42,410 nt of DNA from Acinetobacter sp. UBA801. Its GTDB lineage: Bacteria > Pseudomonadota > Gammaproteobacteria > Pseudomonadales > Moraxellaceae. The position numbers and the translations under genes are program-made. The stretch is from positions 1 to 42,410 of the forward strand of contig DBIN01000056.1 in NCBI GenBank assembly GCA_002296655.1, read 5' to 3'. The notes under the pieces were generated by a model. It saw nothing but the letters and a program-made list of their open reading frames with translations, was not told the DNA's origin and ran no database searches. Of this stretch, positions 37,316 through 42,410 are shown piece by piece; position 1 is the stretch's first letter, and each line of letters opens with the position of its first letter.

Positions 37316-38794
37316 ATGACAGATTTACATCGCTTATCGATTCGTGAAATCTCTGAGGGTTTAGCGGCAGCCAAATTCTCCTCTCGCGAACTAACAGAAC
37401 ATTATTTAAAACGTATTGCCAAAATTGATCCGCAAGTACGCTCTTATGTCACCGTGACCAATGAAGTAGCACTGGCACAGGCAGATGCAGCCGATGCGAT
37501 ACGTCAGGCAGGTCAAGCGACAGCTTTAACAGGCGTTCCTGTTGCACATAAAGATATTTTTTGTACCCAAGGCATTAAAACCTCTGCGGGTTCAAAAATG
37601 CTGGACAATTTTATCTCGCCTTATGATGCAACTGTGGTGGCGCAAGGTAAAAATGCAGGTTTGGTCACTTTAGGTAAAGTGAACATGGATGAATTTGCAA
37701 TGGGTTCAACCTCTGAAAGTTCATTCTACGGTGCAACAAAAAACCCCTGGGCACTTGACCATGTACCGGGTGGTTCATCAGGTGGTTCGGCTGCAGTCGT
37801 GGCGGCTGATCTAGCACCATTTGCTACAGGTACAGATACAGGTGGCTCAATCCGTCAGCCTGCATCGTTCTGTGGTTTGACGGGTTTAAAACCAACCTAT
37901 GGACGTGTTTCACGTTACGGCATCATTGCTTATGCATCGTCTTTAGATCAAGCAGGCCCAATGGCACGCTCTGCAGAAGACTGTGCTTATTTAATGAATG
38001 TGATGGCAGGTCATGATGCTAAAGACTCAACCTCTATGGATAAAGCGGTTGAAGATTATGTGGCAAACCTCAATGCGACAGCGCTTAAAGGCTTACGCAT
38101 TGGTATTCCTAAACAATACTTCAATGTGGCAGGCTTAGATGCTGATGTAAAAGCACGTGTTGAAGAATCACTAAAAAAATTAGAAGAATTGGGCGCAGTA
38201 TTGGTTGAGATTGATCTCAACATGACGGAAAGCTACGTGCCAACTTACTATCTGATTGCCCCTGCAGAAGCATCGTCTAACCTTTCTCGTTACGATGGTG
38301 TGCGTTATGGCTACCGTGCAGAAAATCCGCAAGATATTTTAGACCTTTACAAACGTTCACGTTCTGAAGGTTTTGGTGCAGAAGTGCAACGTCGTATCTT
38401 GATTGGTACTTATGCCCTTTCTGCAGGTTATTACGATGCCTACTACGTGAAAGCGCAAAAAGTACGTCGTTTAATTCAGCAAGACTTCTTAAAAGCCTTT
38501 GAACAGGTAGATGTAATTGCTGCACCGACTGCACCAACCACTGCATATAAAATTGGCGCGTCTTTAGACCCTGTTGAAATGTATTTGGGCGATATTTACA
38601 CCATCGCGGTGAACTTGGCGGGCTTACCTGCAATTAGTGCGCCTGTTGGTTTTGACCAAGATCACTTGCCTGTGGGTTTACAATTAATTGGCAATTACTG
38701 GTCTGAATCGCAACTGCTATCTGTGGTACATCAGTATCAACAAGCGACCGATTGGCATACTCAACGCGCTGCAATTGCTGAGGAGAACGCATAA
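37316..38794 (+). CDS. gatA: Asp-tRNA(Asn)/Glu-tRNA(Gln) amidotransferase subunit A
   Basis: Glutaminase subunit of GatCAB that releases ammonia from glutamine. It has 492 residues of the amidase-signature family. The Ser-cisSer-Lys triad is complete and at the usual positions: K79 (V-A-H-K-D), S154 (G-G-S-S-G-G-S) and S178 (T-G-G-S-I-R-Q-P). The TAA stop shares a base with the gatB ATG (TAATG), which implies coupled translation. The SD before gatA is poor (AAGG about 16 nt away), so reinitiation from gatC may help. Confidence 0.97.
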   Translation: MTDLHRLSIREISEGLAAAKFSSRELTEHYLKRIAKIDPQVRSYVTVTNEVALAQADAADAIRQAGQATALTGVPVAHKDIFCTQGIKTSAGSKMLDNFISPYDATVVAQGKNAGLVTLGKVNMDEFAMGSTSESSFYGATKNPWALDHVPGGSSGGSAAVVAADLAPFATGTDTGGSIRQPASFCGLTGLKPTYGRVSRYGIIAYASSLDQAGPMARSAEDCAYLMNVMAGHDAKDSTSMDKAVEDYVANLNATALKGLRIGIPKQYFNVAGLDADVKARVEESLKKLEELGAVLVEIDLNMTESYVPTYYLIAPAEASSNLSRYDGVRYGYRAENPQDILDLYKRSRSEGFGAEVQRRILIGTYALSAGYYDAYYVKAQKVRRLIQQDFLKAFEQVDVIAAPTAPTTAYKIGASLDPVEMYLGDIYTIAVNLAGLPAISAPVGFDQDHLPVGLQLIGNYWSESQLLSVVHQYQQATDWHTQRAAIAEENA

Positions 38795-40269
38795 TGGCGA
38801 AGAATACTGCTAAACCAAAATCAAACCTGATTGATGGTTGGGAAGTCGTGATTGGTATTGAGATTCACACTCAGCTTGCAACCCATTCTAAAATTTTCTC
38901 AGGCTCATCAACCGAATTTGGTCAAGACCCAAATACGCAGGCCAGCCTTGTTGATTTAGCCATGCCAGGCGTCTTGCCAGTGCTGAATAAAGAAGTGGTG
39001 GATTTGGCAATCCGTTTTGGTTTGGGTATTGATGCTTACATCGACCAAGCTTCTGTGTTTGCGCGTAAAAACTACTTCTACCCTGACTCTCCAAAAGGCT
39101 ACCAAATTAGCCAAATGGATAACCCGATTGTGGGCTTAGGTCATATCGACATCCAACTTGAAGATGGCACAACCAAACGCATTGGCGTGACCCGTGCGCA
39201 CCTTGAGGAAGATGCAGGTAAATCAATCCATGACCAATTCGAAGGCATGTCTGGCATCGACTTAAACCGTGCAGGTACGCCTTTATTAGAAATCGTATCT
39301 GAACCCGATATGCGCTCAGTTGAAGAAGCGGTTGCTTATATTAAAGCGATTCACACACTGGTGCGTTGGTTGGGTATTTCTGACGGCAACATGGCTGAAG
39401 GTTCTTTCCGTGCGGACTGTAACGTGTCGTTACGTCGTCCAGGTCAACCATTCGGTACACGTTGTGAATTGAAAAACCTAAACTCATTCCGTTTCATTGA
39501 ACAAGCGATCAATGTTGAAATTGAACGTCAAATGGAAATCTTGGAATGGGATGGTACGATTGACCAAGAAACACGTTTGTTTGACCCTGTGAAGATGGAA
39601 ACGCGTTCAATGCGTTCGAAGGAAGAAGCCAACGATTACCGTTACTTCCCTGATCCAGACTTGTTGCCTGTGATTATTCCTGACGCGCAAATTGAAGCCA
39701 TTAAAGCGACTATGCCTGAGCTGCCTGCTGCTCGTCGTGCGCGTTTCGTGGCTGACTTCGGTGTGACTGAGTATGATGCTCACGTACTGACACTGACTCG
39801 TGAAATGTCAGAGTTTTACGAAGATGTGGTAAAAGCTGCTGGCGGCGCTGCACAAGGTAAGATTGCGGCAAACTGGGTGATGGGCGAATTCTCAGGTGCT
39901 TTAAATAAAGCAGGCTTGGAATTGGCGGATTCTCCTGTATCTGCAGAAAAACTTGGCGGTATGATCGCGCGTATTGTGGACAACACGATTAACGGTAAGA
40001 TCGCGAAGCAAGTATTCGGCTTTATGTGGGAAGAAGGCAAATCTGCGGACGAAATCATTGCAGAAAAAGGCTTAAAGCAGGAAACTGATACAGGCGCGAT
40101 TGAAGCGATTATTAAAGAAGTTCTTACTGCCAATGAGAAGATGGTTGAAGAGTATAAATCTGGTAAAGAGAAAGCTTTCAATGGTCTTGTTGGTCAAGTG
40201 ATGAAAGCTGCGAAAGGTAAAGCAAACCCTGCACAAGTAAATGAATTAATGAAAAAATTGATTGGTTGA
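38794..40269 (+). CDS. gatB: Asp-tRNA(Asn)/Glu-tRNA(Gln) amidotransferase subunit B
   Basis: Kinase-like and tRNA-binding subunit of GatCAB, 491 residues. It phosphorylates the misacylated tRNA and receives ammonia through the channel from GatA. Seen are G-I-E-I-H-T-Q-L (21-28), the metal-binding H-L-E-E-D-A-G-K region (around 135-142), [15 protein letters not shown] and the C-terminal helical YqeY-like tail. GAGGAG lies inside the end of gatA at good spacing. A strong terminator follows. Confidence 0.97.
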   Translation: MAKNTAKPKSNLIDGWEVVIGIEIHTQLATHSKIFSGSSTEFGQDPNTQASLVDLAMPGVLPVLNKEVVDLAIRFGLGIDAYIDQASVFARKNYFYPDSPKGYQISQMDNPIVGLGHIDIQLEDGTTKRIGVTRAHLEEDAGKSIHDQFEGMSGIDLNRAGTPLLEIVSEPDMRSVEEAVAYIKAIHTLVRWLGISDGNMAEGSFRADCNVSLRRPGQPFGTRCELKNLNSFRFIEQAINVEIERQMEILEWDGTIDQETRLFDPVKMETRSMRSKEEANDYRYFPDPDLLPVIIPDAQIEAIKATMPELPAARRARFVADFGVTEYDAHVLTLTREMSEFYEDVVKAAGGAAQGKIAANWVMGEFSGALNKAGLELADSPVSAEKLGGMIARIVDNTINGKIAKQVFGFMWEEGKSADEIIAEKGLKQETDTGAIEAIIKEVLTANEKMVEEYKSGKEKAFNGLVGQVMKAAKGKANPAQVNELMKKLIG

Positions 40270-40286
40270 TTTAGTCTTTTTTTAAA

Positions 40287-40313
40287 GAAAACCCGTCTTA
40301 GGACGGGTTTTTT
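40287..40313. terminator. Shared terminator between gatB and the ATPase-TOPRIM gene
   Basis: AAAACCCGTC and GACGGGTTTT form a perfect stem around TTAG, with T-run behind, 18 bp after gatB. The convergent gene stops only 5 bp away, so the hairpin probably terminates both, although the minus-strand T-run (AAAGAAAA complement) is less regular. Confidence 0.85.
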
Positions 40314-40318
40314 AACTC

Positions 40319-42322
40319 TTACTTTGTGAAAAATTCTCTAATTTCATTGATCCATTCTATTTCTTCTAAACTATTAACCGCTCTAATATATTCCTCAGCA
40401 AACTCCACTTTCATGGTATTATTATTTTTGCCAAAAAATTCTTTTAAAATCTTTCTTTCAGGTATAGATAAAGTTAAACATAAACCTGAAGGATAAAATT
40501 GATTTTCCAACAACGGTACTCTTTTGTGTTCACTAAGCAGTACTTCTAGTTCAGGATGTTCTCCTTTTTTCTCTTCTAATACTTTTAAAAACGTTTTTGC
40601 ATTAAGAACATCTTCAAGAACAGTCGAATTAGCAGCAGTTGTTGAGTTAATCATCACCAATTCAGATTTCTCATTTTCTTGATTATTAATTAAACGACGA
40701 TATTTTAATTTAGGGTGCTGAGTATCATGTTTTACATAATTGGTATTAGCATCTAAATTGGCATCCGTATCACAAACCAAAAACACCTTGCCTTTCATTT
40801 CTTGTTTGAAGTCTTCAAATGCTATTGCAAGATGATTATACAATTTTTTAACTTCACTATACCCACCAACAGGTAAAATTCTCAATCTAGAATTTTCAAC
40901 CAAATCAGATAGGTAATAATTAAAATAGACTTTTTCTGAAGAACCTTCACAAATCAACCAATTAAATGGATTCTCACTCATACTTCCATAAATAATAGCC
41001 TGAACTAAATCATTTATACTTTTCAATTGAATACTAAAAGGTAGTTGATTACGTGACTGAACACCTATAATCCTTGTTTCTTCACGGTACTTGCTAATAT
41101 TAATAAAATCAAACTTATGACTACTATCATCTCCTTTATTTAAAATTACCGTATTACCTCTAATAACAGAGGGGATATAACCATACCAATGTGTAGTAAA
41201 TAATACTTGAGAACAATAATTAGTTGTTTCATATAAACTTTGAAACATATCAAAACATGCTGAAATATGTAAAGACGACTCAGGCTCATCGAACCCAAAA
41301 ATCACATATTTTTCATTATGATTTTCATAGTTTTTTCTAAGTAAACTATTTGCAATATCCAATATAGCTTTTTGTTTCTCACCTGAACTAAGTTTAGTAA
41401 TCGCCATTGATGAACTCGCATCTACTTTCAGATGCATAGTCCTTATATTGAAATATGCTTCAATAATTAGGTTGTTGATATCTACTCGTTTTAATTTTGT
41501 CTGCCTTACATCGCTATTTGTTTTATAAATATATGACTCAAGATCTTGTTCAATTTCTCCAATAATCCCATCCAAAGAGTCATTTATTTTTTTTACAGTT
41601 GCAGCAGAGATTGTTTCATTTAAAGTTTGTTGTAAACTTTTCCCCATCAAAAATTCAAATTGTTTGTTATGCAACTTAGTAAATTCTTCAGCACTTAACT
41701 CTCTAGGAATATAAATATAGCGATAAATATCTACAATTTTACTAAAAATATTATCTAAAACATTCAAGTCAAATTCAGTTTCATCAATCTCTTCGACCTC
41801 GGCACTTGGAGAATTGATCCCTTCTAAAAACTCAGATAATTTTTCTTTAAAATAGCTATTAAAAACACTAAAACTCTTTTTATTATTTAAAGTTATACCC
41901 AATGGAATTAGAAAATAATCATCTATATTTTTGAGTGCAGATACTACTCTTTGAATATGCTGAACTGTTTCTTTAGCTCCCGAAAACCTTGGAGGTAAAT
42001 TTGTAGCCTTAATCTGTTTAATTGATTTATCTATAACTTGAACTACTTCAAGTTCTTTAGCATCAAATGTAACCTTATCTTTTTCAATTAAAAAAATTGG
42101 CACAATGTACGGAATATTAGAATCATCCTGGGATTTATTATGAGATAAATTAATATTCCATTCTTTATGGGACAAGAAAATTTTATCCAAAGCCTCTAAA
42201 ATAGTACTTTTCCCAATTCCATTGTTACCAACTAAACCACAAAATTTTTCTCCATCACTCAGCGGAATAAAATTAATACCCTTATAAGTTTTTATATGTC
42301 TTAAGAAAATTCCAACTATCAT
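40319..42322 (-). CDS. ATPase with C-terminal TOPRIM-like domain, OLD-family-like nuclease
   Basis: A 667-residue cytosolic protein. The N-terminal ABC/SMC-like ATPase has Walker A G32-N-N-G-I-G-K-S-T40, signature L311-S-S-G-E315, Walker B with D345-E-P-E348 and switch H378 (T-T-H-W). The C-terminal half looks like TOPRIM: C-E459-G-S-S-E463 (general-base Glu), the V-G-G turn (485-487) and D518-T-D520 for metal. This is the architecture of OLD nucleases and relatives used in phage defence (e.g. Gabija GajA, retron effectors; PARIS uses a similar ATPase and TOPRIM pair). A DUF4435-type TOPRIM is also possible. No UvrD helicase, reverse transcriptase or partner gene is visible, but only 88 bp upstream is in the window. 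The AT-richness against gatB suggests transfer. Confidence 0.75.
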   Translation of the reverse strand: MIVGIFLRHIKTYKGINFIPLSDGEKFCGLVGNNGIGKSTILEALDKIFLSHKEWNINLSHNKSQDDSNIPYIVPIFLIEKDKVTFDAKELEVVQVIDKSIKQIKATNLPPRFSGAKETVQHIQRVVSALKNIDDYFLIPLGITLNNKKSFSVFNSYFKEKLSEFLEGINSPSAEVEEIDETEFDLNVLDNIFSKIVDIYRYIYIPRELSAEEFTKLHNKQFEFLMGKSLQQTLNETISAATVKKINDSLDGIIGEIEQDLESYIYKTNSDVRQTKLKRVDINNLIIEAYFNIRTMHLKVDASSSMAITKLSSGEKQKAILDIANSLLRKNYENHNEKYVIFGFDEPESSLHISACFDMFQSLYETTNYCSQVLFTTHWYGYIPSVIRGNTVILNKGDDSSHKFDFINISKYREETRIIGVQSRNQLPFSIQLKSINDLVQAIIYGSMSENPFNWLICEGSSEKVYFNYYLSDLVENSRLRILPVGGYSEVKKLYNHLAIAFEDFKQEMKGKVFLVCDTDANLDANTNYVKHDTQHPKLKYRRLINNQENEKSELVMINSTTAANSTVLEDVLNAKTFLKVLEEKKGEHPELEVLLSEHKRVPLLENQFYPSGLCLTLSIPERKILKEFFGKNNNTMKVEFAEEYIRAVNSLEEIEWINEIREFFTK

Positions 42323-42343
42323 TTCATTTATTCTTTGAAATCA

Positions 42344-42349
42344 ATTATA
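42344..42349 (-). promoter_or_regulatory. Candidate -10 box of the ATPase-TOPRIM gene
   Basis: The minus strand reads TATAAT, about 22 bp before the ATG, in very AT-rich DNA and without a good -35. Because the start also lacks a clear SD (only AAAGAA), expression may be low or leaderless; this is tentative. Confidence 0.3.
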
Positions 42350-42410
42350 TAAAATATAATAAAATTAATAGAAAAACTCAATTAGTAGGCGAATTCAAAC
42401 ATGAGGTGCG

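Noticed and set aside
42323..42410. Possible tRNA or attachment site at the right edge
   Set aside because: I tried to fold GAATTC-containing sequence as a T-arm on both strands; the stem bases do not pair. Nothing else there is supported.

Overview
The window looks like Acinetobacter chromosome. It is AT-rich. Its wax ester synthase/diacylglycerol acyltransferase is very close to what I remember of the A. baylyi AtfA sequence. It also has a fused nuoCD, a ThrH-type phosphoserine phosphatase and an mreBCD-maf-rng cluster. I did not fix a species. Most of the window is conserved housekeeping sequence. The clearly mobile or accessory parts are an IS66 remnant at the left edge, a possible 104-bp MITE near 17.4 kb, and an AT-rich ATPase-TOPRIM gene at the right edge.

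Layout, left to right. Bases 1-272 are the right end of an IS66-family element: the transposase C-terminus plus a recognisable terminal inverted repeat. A lone cold-shock-domain gene and upp (uracil salvage) follow, both on the minus strand and each closed by a hairpin terminator. Bases 1519-16589 hold the complete 13-gene NADH:quinone oxidoreductase (complex I) operon nuoA-B-CD-E-F-G-H-I-J-K-L-M-N, minus strand, tightly packed with several 1-4 nt overlaps. After a 440-bp gap come an unknown 118-residue gene, the MITE-like element, ispA (farnesyl diphosphate synthesis), a stand-alone prpF (methylcitrate cycle isomerase) and a divergent aromatic-type amino-acid permease.

Bases 21845-25723 encode a ferric-iron type ABC importer in the order ATPase, binding protein, fused permease. 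A 12-bp perfect hairpin lies between the last two genes. Two tandem FadL-like outer-membrane protein genes follow; they are clear paralogues and share a short upstream motif. Next come thrH (minus), cysH (iron-sulfur type) and the WS/DGAT gene. A small conserved-looking gene and the cluster mreB-mreC-mreD-maf-rng (minus strand; shape, septum and RNA processing) come next. They face gatC-gatA-gatB (plus), which makes Gln-tRNA(Gln) and/or Asn-tRNA(Asn) by transamidation.

The last 2 kb hold a 667-residue protein that joins an ABC/SMC-like ATPase to a C-terminal TOPRIM-like nuclease domain. This is the architecture of the OLD family and of several phage-defence effectors. It is the best candidate here for an unusual system, but its upstream neighbourhood is cut off by the window edge. 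I saw no rRNA, tRNA or CRISPR array.
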